This document shows, piece after piece, positions 1 to 6,179 of a stretch of 9,352 nucleotides of DNA. Origin of the DNA: Candidatus Atribacteria bacterium (lineage in GTDB: Bacteria; Atribacterota; Atribacteria; Atribacterales; Caldatribacteriaceae). Below the pieces are notes generated by a model. That model was not told the origin of the DNA, ran no database searches, and saw only the letters and a list, made by a program, of their open reading frames with translations. A program made the position numbers and the translations under genes. Where the stretch lies: positions 1 through 9,352 of the forward strand of contig JARRCQ010000049.1 of NCBI GenBank assembly GCA_029982105.1, in the 5' to 3' direction. How positions within the stretch are numbered: position 1 is the stretch's first letter; each line of letters begins with the position of its first letter.

Positions 1-1206
1 TTCCCGAACAGAGGGATCGTTTTTAAGAACTTCGAGAAAAGATAAGCTTTCGTCTTCCCAGGTTTTCATAGCACAGCGTTGCACCAAAGTATAAGCTTCT
101 TCTCGAGTTAGCCCTTTTTTTATCAGTTCCAAAAGTATTCTCTCTGAAAAAACTAACCCTCGACTCTTCTCCAGATTTTTCTTCATATTTTCCGGATAAA
201 CCACTAAATTATCTAACAAACGTTGGAAGGTGTGGAGTAAATAATCAGCTAAAATGAAGCAATCAGGAAGAATTATCCTTTCTGCCGAAGAGTGAGAAAT
301 ATCTCGTTCATGCCAGAGGGGAATATTTTCCAGTGCTGTTATCAGATTACCCCGTAAAACCCGGCTCAATCCGCAAATTTGCTCTCCAGTAATGGGATTT
401 TTTTTGTGAGGCATAGCAGATGAACCTTTTTGTCCTTTACTAAAACCTTCTTCTACTTCTCTAATCTCTGTTCTCTGGAGATTACGCAGCTCCACAGCAA
501 ATTTCTCTAAACTTCCCCCTACCATAGCTAAAGCCCAAACGACTTCAGCATAGCGGTCTCTTTGAACAATCTGGGTAGAAACAGAGTCGGGTTTTAAACC
601 TAACTCTTTACATACATATTCTTCCACTCGAGGGTCAAGGTGGGCAAAATTCCCCACTGCCCCAGAAACTTTACCTACCCTAATATTTTCCTTGGCTTTT
701 TCTAATCTTTCTTTATTACGAAGCATTTCCGCATACCATACTGCCATCTTTAACCCAAAAGTGGTAGGTTCAGCATGAACCCCGTGAGTTCTTCCCACTA
801 TCAAGGTATAGCGATATTGCAAAGCTTTGTTTTTAATAGAGTTTAAGACCTTATCTATATCTTCTATTATTAAGCCTAAAGCTTCCTTCATCAAAAAAGC
901 ATTAGCAGTATCTAAAACGTCCGAAGAGGTCATACCAAAGTGAATAAACCGAGACTCAGACCCTAAATTTTCTGATAAAGTAGTGAGAAAGGCAATGACG
1001 TCGTGGCGAGTTACCTGTTCTATTTCTTGCATTCTATCGGGGGAAAAAGAAACCCCCTTTTTGATTTTTTCTAAATCTTCTGGAGATAAAAGACCTAATT
1101 TTTGTTGAGCTTCCAAAGCCAAAAGCTCGATTTTTAACCAGATTTCAAAACGATGAACGTCGCTCCAGATTTTTTTCATTTCTGGTAAACTATATCTCTC
1201 AATCAT
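1..1206 (-). CDS. purB: Adenylosuccinate lyase, 3' end cut by window edge
   Basis: Cytoplasmic enzyme of purine synthesis. It splits SAICAR to AICAR plus fumarate, and adenylosuccinate to AMP plus fumarate. Translating the minus strand from the ATG at 1206 gives 402 residues with no stop before the edge; family members are about 430 residues, so roughly 30 C-terminal residues are missing. Visible landmarks are TRHDV with His68, the TSSDVLDT segment near residues 93-100, GRTHGVHAEPT with His141, and the fumarase/lyase superfamily signature SSAMPHKKNP at about residues 262-271 (mobile catalytic-serine loop). These positions suit the short Bacillus/Thermotoga-type PurB. The start is supported by AAAGGAG about 9 bases upstream, lying inside the preceding gene. 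The first 8 bases overlap the end of the zinc-ribbon gene, so the two are probably translationally coupled. Identity is secure; no other purine gene is visible. Confidence 0.96.
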   Translation of the reverse strand, partial: MIERYSLPEMKKIWSDVHRFEIWLKIELLALEAQQKLGLLSPEDLEKIKKGVSFSPDRMQEIEQVTRHDVIAFLTTLSENLGSESRFIHFGMTSSDVLDTANAFLMKEALGLIIEDIDKVLNSIKNKALQYRYTLIVGRTHGVHAEPTTFGLKMAVWYAEMLRNKERLEKAKENIRVGKVSGAVGNFAHLDPRVEEYVCKELGLKPDSVSTQIVQRDRYAEVVWALAMVGGSLEKFAVELRNLQRTEIREVEEGFSKGQKGSSAMPHKKNPITGEQICGLSRVLRGNLITALENIPLWHERDISHSSAERIILPDCFILADYLLHTFQRLLDNLVVYPENMKKNLEKSRGLVFSERILLELIKKGLTREEAYTLVQRCAMKTWEDESLSFLEVLKNDPSVRE

Positions 1207-1651
1207 TGTCTTTTTTCTCCTTTGCTTTATCTGCAGAAAGTTTTTGAATTTCCTGACCACAATGAGGACAGAACTTATCTTGAGGGTTTATTTTCTCCCC
1301 ACATTGAGAACAAGCCAATTCTTGCTTTTGGTAAAAGCCACAACGAGGACAATAAAGGGAACCGCCCTCTATGTATTCTCCACAAGAAGGGCAAACTTGT
1401 CGGGGTTTATTGCCTTCTAAGCAACGTATGTTTTCTTCTAAATCTTCGATTTCTTCCTCAATAGAGAGCACTTCCTGGCAATTTTCTCTTACTTCTTCTC
1501 TTCCCCAGTCTTTCCGCTCTATGAAAAGCTCATAAACTTTCTTCCCCAAACGGAGAAGAGATTCTTCCTTTTCCTTCTCTAAGGAAGTGATCTGCCAGCG
1601 TAAACGCCAGGAACTAAAGAAACTTAATAATTTCCCTCTATTTTTATTCAT
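1199..1651 (-). CDS. Coiled-coil and double zinc-ribbon protein of unknown function
   Basis: A 150-residue cytoplasmic protein with no signal peptide or membrane segment. Residues about 15-80 are highly charged and helical (many Glu, Lys, Leu) and look like a coiled coil. They are followed by two zinc ribbons: CPSC (87/90) with CPRC (101/104), and CSQC (114/117) with CPHC (128/131). Each ribbon has four cysteines, so two structural zinc ions are expected (DZR-type fold). The tail is Lys/Asp rich. AGGAGG at 1664-1669 lies 12 bases before the ATG, a slightly long spacing. The TGA stop overlaps the purB start by 8 bases, so both are made from one mRNA. Such ribbons often mediate protein or nucleic-acid contacts, but no specific role can be assigned; the link to purine synthesis is inference from position only. 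Confidence 0.85.
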   Translation of the reverse strand: MNKNRGKLLSFFSSWRLRWQITSLEKEKEESLLRLGKKVYELFIERKDWGREEVRENCQEVLSIEEEIEDLEENIRCLEGNKPRQVCPSCGEYIEGGSLYCPRCGFYQKQELACSQCGEKINPQDKFCPHCGQEIQKLSADKAKEKKDND

Positions 1652-1686
1652 TTATAGCCTGGTCCTCCTAAATTTATTTTCATTTT

Positions 1687-1716
1687 AACATAGAGATAAT
1701 TCATCTTACATAACAA
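1687..1716 (-). promoter_or_regulatory. Weak candidate promoter for the zinc-ribbon/purB operon
   Basis: On the minus strand TTGTTA (1711-1716) is followed after 18 bases by TATGTT (1687-1692), about 20 bases before the AGGAGG of the zinc-ribbon gene. Both hexamers are imperfect, and a TAAAAT just downstream is an alternative -10 without a good -35. A promoter is expected here because the copA transcript should end at the hairpin at 2299-2333, but this exact placement is uncertain. Confidence 0.25.
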
Positions 1717-1800
1717 GATAAAGAATTTTCATTTTTTGTAAAAATATCATTTTCTAGATGGATATTCCATAACTCAGATACCAAAATAATATAATAATTA

Positions 1801-1832
1801 TAGTTAACCACAAAACCCGCTGTAATTAACCA
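1801..1832. repeat. Direct repeat TARTTAACCAC, 22-base period
   Basis: TAGTTAACCAC begins at 1801 and TAATTAACCAC at 1823. The copies differ at one base and are 22 bases apart, about two helical turns, so a protein could bind both on one DNA face. They lie some 85-120 bases upstream of the candidate zinc-ribbon/purB promoter. Function unknown. Confidence 0.5.
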
Positions 1833-1866
1833 CTAATACAATCTCGCCTGATGCCTAATAGCGAAC

Positions 1867-1894
1867 TATGAGGGAAGAATATTCCCTTCTCATA
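1867..1894. repeat. Bulged inverted repeat (hairpin)
   Basis: TATGAG (1867-1872) pairs with CTCATA (1889-1894), and the interior GGAA pairs with TTCC around a short loop, leaving a bulge. An alternative inner stem is AGGGAA (1871-1876) with TTCCCT (1882-1887). There is no T-run on either side typical of a terminator. Confidence 0.45.
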
Positions 1895-1911
1895 CCCCCT
1901 TTCTATTTCTT

Positions 1912-1944
1912 CTTTCCCTCTAACTCGAAGGGAAAGGGTTAGAG
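1912..1944. repeat. Two overlapping, mutually exclusive hairpins
   Basis: CTTTCCCT (1912-1919) is a perfect inverted repeat of AGGGAAAG (1929-1936), with a 9-base loop. CTCTAAC (1918-1924) is a perfect inverted repeat of GTTAGAG (1938-1944). The arms interlock, so an RNA could form one stem or the other. Such geometry is seen in RNA switches but can arise by chance in purine/pyrimidine-biased DNA. Confidence 0.45.
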
Positions 1945-1975
1945 CATCTTCCCCTTACCATCATTTTCGAAGGTT

Positions 1976-1998
1976 TTAGCTGAGAATCTCAATGCTAA
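1976..1998. repeat. Interrupted palindrome TTAGC-TGAGAATCTCA-AT-GCTAA
   Basis: The centre TGAGA-A-TCTCA (1981-1991) is a perfect 11-base palindrome. It is flanked by TTAGC (1976-1980) and its complement GCTAA (1994-1998), with only a 2-base offset. It could be a dimer-bound operator or a hairpin. Its right part also belongs to an 8-bp inverted repeat, ATCTCAAT (1986-1993) with ATTGAGAT (2025-2032). Confidence 0.45.
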
Positions 1999-2033
1999 TG
2001 ACGGAAAAAACCTCCGCTTTTAATATTGAGATA

Positions 2034-2160
2034 TTTGTCCATCTTCCCACTTTTTTACCAGCAGTTTTTACTTTTTACGTTTTTATTTTTCTAGAAGATA
2101 ATGGGAAGATCAGTTCTCGCTTAGTCTGGATCCCTCGAAAAGATATTCAGAAATGACAAA
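2034..2160. repeat. Possible decayed small mobile or dispersed repeat, about 127 bases
   Basis: The ends TTTGTC (2034-2039) and GACAAA (2155-2160) are inverted copies, and just inside lies a 9-bp inverted pair, ATCTTCCCA (2041-2049) and TGGGAAGAT (2102-2110). The right part ends in AATGACAAA, resembling dispersed noncoding repeats of many bacteria that end in GAATGACA. The arms are not symmetrically placed and no target-site duplication is seen, so this is a weak call. Confidence 0.25.
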
Positions 2161-2284
2161 GGAGAACCATAAAGGAGGGAGCATCTCTTTTTACAATATC
2201 CCGGAAAGATTAAAAAACATAAAGAGCAAAGACTGCTGAGAAAGAAAAAAATAAAAAGGCTGTGATACAACAAAGGAAAAGGCT

Positions 2285-2333
2285 AAAAATGTGAAAAATG
2301 CACTGAGGAATGAAAGACGTTTTCCTCAGTGCA
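2285..2333 (-). terminator. Intrinsic terminator of the csoR-copA operon
   Basis: A perfect 12-bp stem (2299-2310 with 2322-2333) and an 11-base loop begin about 20 bases after the copA stop. On the minus strand the stem is followed by TTTTT and then a second T-run, the pattern of a rho-independent terminator. The plus-strand side has no T-run, so it acts for the minus strand. Confidence 0.85.
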
Positions 2334-2353
2334 GGCAATCCCGAATTTTTTAT

Positions 2354-4744
2354 TTAAATCTGGTTTCTGTATCGCTTAAGCAAAAGAGAATTAGTAACTA
2401 CAGAAACAGAGCTAAGAGCCATAGCTGTTCCTCCCATAACCGGAGTAAAAACACCAAACATAGCTAAAGGTACAGTAACTAAGTTGTATACAAACGCCCA
2501 AACCAAATTCTGCTTTATCTTCCTCCTGGTAAATTGAGAAAGGCGCAAGGCAGAAATTAAGCTCCTTAACTCACCATTCATCAAAATTACATCTGCACTT
2601 TCTATAGCAATATCAGTTCCTGTACCTATAGCTATTCCTACATCAGCTTGAGCGAGAGCTGGGGCATCGTTTATGCCATCTCCTACCATAGCCACTACTT
2701 TTCCTTCTTTTTTTAGTTTTCTGACTATCTCCACTTTTTCATCGGGCATAACTTCAGAAAAGACCTTATCAATTCCTGCCTTCTGGGCTATGGCTTGAGC
2801 CACCGTTTTCTGATCACCAGTTACCATCGCTATCTCTAACCCCATTTGTTTTAGCTCAGATACAACTTCTCGAGCTTCATCTCTTATAGTATCATTGAGG
2901 GCAATAATTGCTCTTATCTTTCCCTCAGATGCAGCTAAAACTACAGTTTTACCTTCTTTCTCCCATTGGCTTTTATATTCTGCTACCTCCGTTAAATCTA
3001 CCCCTTGAGATTTCAAGAGTTCTTCTTTTCCTATATACCAGACCCCATCCTGATATTGAAAGCGAATTCCTTTCCCCGGTAAAGCCTCAAAATTCTTTAT
3101 TTCCCTGTCAGGTACACCAAGATTTTCTCCATACCCATTCAGAGCTTGACCCAAGGGATGCTCAGACCGTTTTTCTCCTGAAGCAATTATTGCCCAGGTT
3201 TCACTTATATCAAAAGAAGAAGGGATAAAAAAACCATCAACTGAGGGAGTTCCCCAGGTGATGGTACCAGTTTTATCTAAAAGAAAAGTATCAACTTTCC
3301 CTATTCCTTCTAAGTATTCTCCTCCCCGGAAAAAAAACCCCTTTTCTGCTCCCAAGCCAATTCCCACCATAACTGCAGTAGGAGTAGCTAAACCTAAAGC
3401 ACAGGGACAAGCCACCACTAAAACAGTGACCATATGCATAAGGGCATTAGCAAAACCGGCACCTTCTATATACCAACCTAAAAAGGTAATGACTGAAATA
3501 GCGATAATTACAGGAACAAATATAGCAGAAACCCGGTCAGCCAAGCGTTCCAGGGGTGCTTTGGAACTTTGTGCCTCTTCCACCATTTTAATAATACGAG
3601 CTAACAACATGCGAGACCCTACTTTAGTAGCCCGGAAAATAAAACTGCCCTCCCGATTAATAGAGCCTCCTATAACTTCATCGCCGGGATGCTTTTCTAC
3701 TGGCATACTCTCACCAGTAAGTAAAGATTCATCTACGGCGGAGTTTCCCTCTACCACTATGCCATCTACGGGAATACGCTCACCAGGTTTAACTACCACC
3801 ATATCTCCCACTTTTACTCTTTCTGCCGGGATATCTTTTTCTATTCCATCTTGAAGAATATGAGCAATCTCGGGTTGCAATTTTACCAATTTTTCTATAG
3901 CTTCAGAAGCTTTCCCTTTAGCTCTCTCTTCCAGCAGTTTTCCTAATAAAATTATGGTAATCAACATGGCAGAGGATTCAAAGTAAAATACTCCCCAGCC
4001 AGCTACTAAAGAAATTAAACTATAGAAGTAAGCTACCGAAGTTCCTAAAGCCACAAGGACATCCATACTAGCACTACCTGACTTCAAAGAATGGTAAGCT
4101 CCCTGGTAAAATGGCCAACCAGAGAAAAATTGCACCGGAGTAGCAAGAAGAAGCTGAATCCAGGGGTCAATCATAAACTGACCTTTTCCCACCCAATTGG
4201 CTACCATCATATAAAAAAGAGGAAACGATAAAAAGAGAGCTGCTAAAAACCTAATTTTCTGCCAGTTTGCTCTATTTCGTTTTCGCCCTTTTCCTGAAAA
4301 GACATTAAAAGGAGCTTGAACGCCATAGCCCAGAGATTCTATAGCTTCTTCTATCTCAGCCTGATTAATTATTCCAGGTACAAACTGAACGTAAGCTTTA
4401 TTAGAAGCTAAGTTTACCATTGCTTTTTTAACTCCCGGAAGGGTGTTAAGTTTTTTCTCAATCCTCGCTGCACAAGAAGCACAAGACATCCCTTCAATCA
4501 AAAGTTCTGTTTCTTCTTCCGGAACCTCGTAACCAATTTTGGACACTTTATCCACTATATCCTGAAAATTAACTTCCTTAGCGTCATAATCTACCGTCGC
4601 TTTACCTGAAGCCAAGTTAACATTTACTGAATGAATCCCCGGAATTTCTACTAACCCCTTTTCTACTCGAGAAGCACAGGCTGCACATTTCATCCCCGAG
4701 ATGGGAATGGTCAGAACTTGATTCTTCTCTTTTTCCTCTTCCAT
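2354..4744 (-). CDS. copA: Copper-exporting P1B-1-type ATPase
   Basis: Inner-membrane pump that uses ATP to expel Cu(I). The 796 residues (from the ATG at 4744) contain two N-terminal heavy-metal-binding domains, GMKCAAC (Cys20/23) and GMSCASC (Cys88/91). Eight membrane segments are expected. Other landmarks are the actuator motif TGES (343-346), the ion-site CPC (446-448), the phosphorylation motif DKTGT with Asp490, the HP motif (529-530), TGD near 642 and GDGINDAP (688-695). YN in membrane segment 7 (753-754) and MxxSS in segment 8 (775-779) complete the Cu(I) signature, separating it from Zn/Cd pumps. A GTG start at 4759 (801 residues) is open, but GGAGG lies inside that extension, 8 bases before the ATG, so the ATG is preferred. 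It starts 20 bases after csoR and ends before a terminator. All catalytic motifs are intact. Confidence 0.97.
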   Translation of the reverse strand: MEEEKEKNQVLTIPISGMKCAACASRVEKGLVEIPGIHSVNVNLASGKATVDYDAKEVNFQDIVDKVSKIGYEVPEEETELLIEGMSCASCAARIEKKLNTLPGVKKAMVNLASNKAYVQFVPGIINQAEIEEAIESLGYGVQAPFNVFSGKGRKRNRANWQKIRFLAALFLSFPLFYMMVANWVGKGQFMIDPWIQLLLATPVQFFSGWPFYQGAYHSLKSGSASMDVLVALGTSVAYFYSLISLVAGWGVFYFESSAMLITIILLGKLLEERAKGKASEAIEKLVKLQPEIAHILQDGIEKDIPAERVKVGDMVVVKPGERIPVDGIVVEGNSAVDESLLTGESMPVEKHPGDEVIGGSINREGSFIFRATKVGSRMLLARIIKMVEEAQSSKAPLERLADRVSAIFVPVIIAISVITFLGWYIEGAGFANALMHMVTVLVVACPCALGLATPTAVMVGIGLGAEKGFFFRGGEYLEGIGKVDTFLLDKTGTITWGTPSVDGFFIPSSFDISETWAIIASGEKRSEHPLGQALNGYGENLGVPDREIKNFEALPGKGIRFQYQDGVWYIGKEELLKSQGVDLTEVAEYKSQWEKEGKTVVLAASEGKIRAIIALNDTIRDEAREVVSELKQMGLEIAMVTGDQKTVAQAIAQKAGIDKVFSEVMPDEKVEIVRKLKKEGKVVAMVGDGINDAPALAQADVGIAIGTGTDIAIESADVILMNGELRSLISALRLSQFTRRKIKQNLVWAFVYNLVTVPLAMFGVFTPVMGGTAMALSSVSVVTNSLLLKRYRNQI

Positions 4745-4752
4745 CTTCAAGA

Positions 4753-4757
4753 CCTCC
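4753..4757 (-). promoter_or_regulatory. Ribosome binding site deciding the copA start
   Basis: GGAGG on the minus strand lies 8 bases before the ATG at 4744. It falls inside the longer reading from the GTG at 4759, which has no ribosome site of its own. The shorter copA is therefore favoured. Confidence 0.8.
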
Positions 4758-4764
4758 ACATTTC

Positions 4765-5079
4765 TTATTTCATCATCCGGAAAATAGTAGCTAAAACTTC
4801 ATCGATAACTCCCTCATCCCCAGATAAAATTTGTTCCTTTACACAGGATTTCATATGTTTCTCTAAAAGCAGGCGAGCTACACCATATAAAGCAGACTGA
4901 ATAGAAGCAATCTGATTTAAAATGTCATCACAATAGGCTTCTTCCTCAACCATACGCTTAATCCCTCGCACCTGACCCTCAATCCGGTTAAGCCTCACTA
5001 AAATTTCTTTCACTACCTTCTCATCACTCCAAAATCGACGTTGGTTATCTTCGGAATTACTATTTTTTGTTTCTCCCAT
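4765..5079 (-). CDS. csoR: Copper-sensing repressor, CsoR family
   Basis: Cytoplasmic all-helical DNA-binding repressor that releases DNA when it binds Cu(I). The 104-residue product (ATG at 5079) has the family core RLNRIEGQVRGI (about residues 29-40) and the Cu(I) ligand set Cys50, His75 and Cys79. The 25- and 4-residue spacings match CsoR Cys-His-Cys sites, and there is no formaldehyde-sensor (FrmR) pattern. The first 20 or so residues are a polar extension. A TTG start at 5094 would add five residues, but GGTGAGG inside that extension, 6 bases before the ATG, favours the shorter form. It is first in the operon with copA, so it likely controls itself and the pump. CsoR relatives also include persulfide and nickel sensors; the neighbour and the ligands make copper much the best choice. 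Confidence 0.93.
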   Translation of the reverse strand: MGETKNSNSEDNQRRFWSDEKVVKEILVRLNRIEGQVRGIKRMVEEEAYCDDILNQIASIQSALYGVARLLLEKHMKSCVKEQILSGDEGVIDEVLATIFRMMK

Positions 5080-5085
5080 TTTCAA

Positions 5086-5092
5086 CCTCACC
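5086..5092 (-). promoter_or_regulatory. Ribosome binding site deciding the csoR start
   Basis: GGTGAGG on the minus strand sits 6 bases before the ATG at 5079, inside the extension that the alternative TTG start at 5094 would translate. The TTG has no comparable site upstream. Confidence 0.7.
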
Positions 5093-5109
5093 AATTTTCG
5101 TTTTAATAT

Positions 5110-5137
5110 AGTATACCACCCTACCCTATAATGTCAA
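5110..5137 (-). promoter_or_regulatory. csoR-copA promoter with candidate CsoR operator in the spacer
   Basis: On the minus strand TTGACA (5132-5137) and TATACT (5110-5115) are separated by 16 bases, a strong sigma-70/SigA-type promoter. The spacer holds a G-tract block, GGGTAGGGTGG, flanked by TATA on both sides. CsoR operators are known to be G/C-tract pseudo-palindromes overlapping the promoter. This block is not a clean inverted repeat, so the operator call is an inference from position and composition; the promoter call is firm. Confidence 0.8.
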
Positions 5138-5198
5138 TAGCAAATTTTAGAAATTCACCGCATTTTCACTGAGTTATTAATCTGTATCCCGAAATCTA

Positions 5199-5226
5199 TT
5201 GACAAAATAATCATTAGTTTTATACT
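5199..5226 (+). promoter_or_regulatory. Promoter of the Ig-like lipoprotein gene
   Basis: TTGACA (5199-5204), 16 bases, then TATACT (5221-5226) give a strong sigma-70-type promoter about 70 bases before the start codon. The hexamers and spacing are identical to those of the divergent csoR promoter. A Fur-family-like sequence (5207-5216) fills the spacer. Confidence 0.8.
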
Positions 5227-5271
5227 ATTCATGGTGATTAATTCACAATTTTTAGGCAAGATAATCATTAC
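5207..5271 (+). promoter_or_regulatory. Pair of Fur-family-like sites
   Basis: ATAATCATTA occurs exactly at 5207-5216, between -35 and -10, and again at 5261-5270, 54 bases on (about five helical turns). Each matches the core ATAAT-n-ATTAT of Fur/PerR/Zur 7-1-7 boxes at 9 of 10 arm positions. Between them lies GTGATTAATTCAC (5234-5246), another near-palindrome. AT-rich DNA makes chance matches likely, but the exact duplication and promoter overlap are notable. Confidence 0.35.
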
Positions 5272-5279
5272 AAAAATTG
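5246..5279 (+). repeat. Inverted repeat in the lipoprotein 5' leader
   Basis: CAATTTTT (5246-5253) is a perfect inverted copy of AAAAATTG (5272-5279), with 18 bases between, ending three bases before AAGGAGG. In the mRNA this AU-rich hairpin could affect access to the ribosome site, though the pairing is weak. Confidence 0.35.
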
Positions 5280-5295
5280 CCAAGGAGGGATTAAA

Positions 5296-6066
5296 ATGAA
5301 AAAGTGGTTAGCTTTATCATTACTTATTTTAGGAGTATCGGTAATAGTGGGCTGCACCCCTTCTACTCCCGGTACTACTCCAACTCCCACTCCTACCTCT
5401 GCTCCTAACTTAACTGAAGCACCTACTTTAATTACAGTGTCTGATGGGACAAGAACTCTTCAGAGTGGAGACCCAGTGATGTTCAGTAAAACCATAACTT
5501 TTACCGGTCAAGGTCCAGCTAATGCCGTAATCCGGGTATATCGAGGAAACACATTGATAGATAGTACTACTACTAATAGTGCAGGAGGTTTCACCTGGAG
5601 CTGGAATTCCGGCACTACGGAAGGAAGTTTTGTTTTTAAATTTACTGCCAAAGCTCCCGATCGAGAAGAAAGCTCTCCCATTTCCTTCACTATTGTGGTA
5701 GATGGAAGCGGGCCCTATCTTGCCTCTGCTTTAGCTAAAGCAGATCCGCTACTCGGGTCAACTCCAACTATAACGGTTAGTTTTAGCGAAGCTATTGTAG
5801 TAAACGATATGAACCTCTTTACCTTAGTTCCTTCTCTCTTCTGGGGAGTAGCAACCGGAGGAACTTCCCACTTTACTCTCACTACTATTCAGTTAGCTGA
5901 CGATCAAAAAACAGTTACTCTAACCGGCAACTGGATGAGTGACCAATTTATCGTTGGAGATCCTTTGCAGGTTGTTTTTGTTCCAGCAAGTCCTTTAGTT
6001 GTTACTGATAAAGCAGGAAATCCTTGTGTCTCTCCTACAGTTGTATATGGAGTCGTTTCTCCCTGA
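5296..6066 (+). CDS. Secreted lipoprotein with two Ig-like domains
   Basis: The 256-residue product begins with a classic lipoprotein signal peptide: MKKW, a hydrophobic run, then lipobox IVGC with the lipidated Cys20. Residues 21-38 are a Pro/Thr-rich low-complexity linker. Residues about 40-137 look like a bacterial Ig-like beta-sandwich, with a VIRVYRGNTLIDS strand pair, an AGGFTWSW turn and a closing FTIVVDGSGP. Residues about 138-250 resemble an SbsA/Big_5-type Ig-like domain, with TITVSFSEAIVV, DDQKTVTLTG and the typical DKAGN near the end. Such domains serve adhesion, surface-layer or scaffold roles; no enzyme motif is present. AAGGAGG stands 7 bases before the ATG. The gene is single, divergent from csoR, and ends at the hairpin at 6088-6127. 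The exact role is unknown. Confidence 0.88.
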   Translation: MKKWLALSLLILGVSVIVGCTPSTPGTTPTPTPTSAPNLTEAPTLITVSDGTRTLQSGDPVMFSKTITFTGQGPANAVIRVYRGNTLIDSTTTNSAGGFTWSWNSGTTEGSFVFKFTAKAPDREESSPISFTIVVDGSGPYLASALAKADPLLGSTPTITVSFSEAIVVNDMNLFTLVPSLFWGVATGGTSHFTLTTIQLADDQKTVTLTGNWMSDQFIVGDPLQVVFVPASPLVVTDKAGNPCVSPTVVYGVVSP

Positions 6067-6087
6067 GTGTTAAATGGGAAAGAAAAC

Positions 6088-6127
6088 AATTTGCCTTCCT
6101 CGAGAAAATACTCGAGGAAGGCAAATT
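6088..6127. terminator. Bidirectional hairpin terminator
   Basis: A perfect 17-bp stem (6088-6104 with 6111-6127) and a 6-base loop lie between the convergent lipoprotein and creatininase-family genes. The stem has A/T ends: ATTTAAT follows on the plus strand and GTTTTCTTT on the minus strand, so it can stop transcription from both sides. The T-runs are modest, but stem strength and location support the call. Confidence 0.85.
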
Positions 6128-6179
6128 TAATCTAATATCTCAAGCAATTTAAAAAAAGTATTTTACTAATGAACACTAT

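Larger units (their letters stand above)
1652..2284. other. Long intergenic region, no convincing gene, many inverted repeats
   Basis: About 630 bases lie between the copA terminator and the zinc-ribbon gene. No frame on either strand has a start, a ribosome site and a plausible protein; the longest notable open stretch (2102-2239, plus) is 45 codons and looks accidental. What is present: a direct repeat at 1801-1832, a bulged hairpin at 1867-1894, two overlapping alternative hairpins at 1912-1944, a near-perfect palindrome at 1976-1998, an 8-bp inverted repeat 1986-1993/2025-2032, a T-rich tract of TTTTTAC-like units at 2051-2090, and a 9-bp inverted repeat 2041-2049/2102-2110. It could hold a structured RNA, a decayed mobile element, or both. 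Confidence 0.6.

Noticed and set aside
1222..1464. 80-codon plus-strand open frame
   Set aside because: It lies wholly antisense to the zinc-ribbon gene, whose eight ordered cysteines show that strand is the coding one.
1801..1832. DnaA-box-like TTAACCACA and a possible replication origin
   Set aside because: It mismatches the DnaA box at a key position, only two copies exist, and no dnaA/dnaN genes are nearby.
2102..2239. 45-codon open stretch on the plus strand containing an ATG
   Set aside because: No recognisable protein, lies in repeat-bearing intergenic DNA, and is short enough to be chance.
3258..3854. 198-codon open frame on the plus strand opposite copA
   Set aside because: It is a shadow of the copA reading frame, with low-complexity Ser/Thr/Pro/Ile composition and no ribosome site; copA motifs on the other strand are complete.
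4745..4759. Five-codon GTG-initiated extension of copA
   Set aside because: No ribosome site precedes the GTG, while GGAGG within the extension is ideally placed for the ATG at 4744.
5080..5094. Five-codon TTG-initiated extension of csoR
   Set aside because: GGTGAGG inside the extension serves the ATG at 5079; the TTG lacks an upstream site.
5234..5246. CRP-like site GTGATTAATTCAC
   Set aside because: The arms are separated by 5 rather than 6 bases, and nothing else indicates a CRP system.
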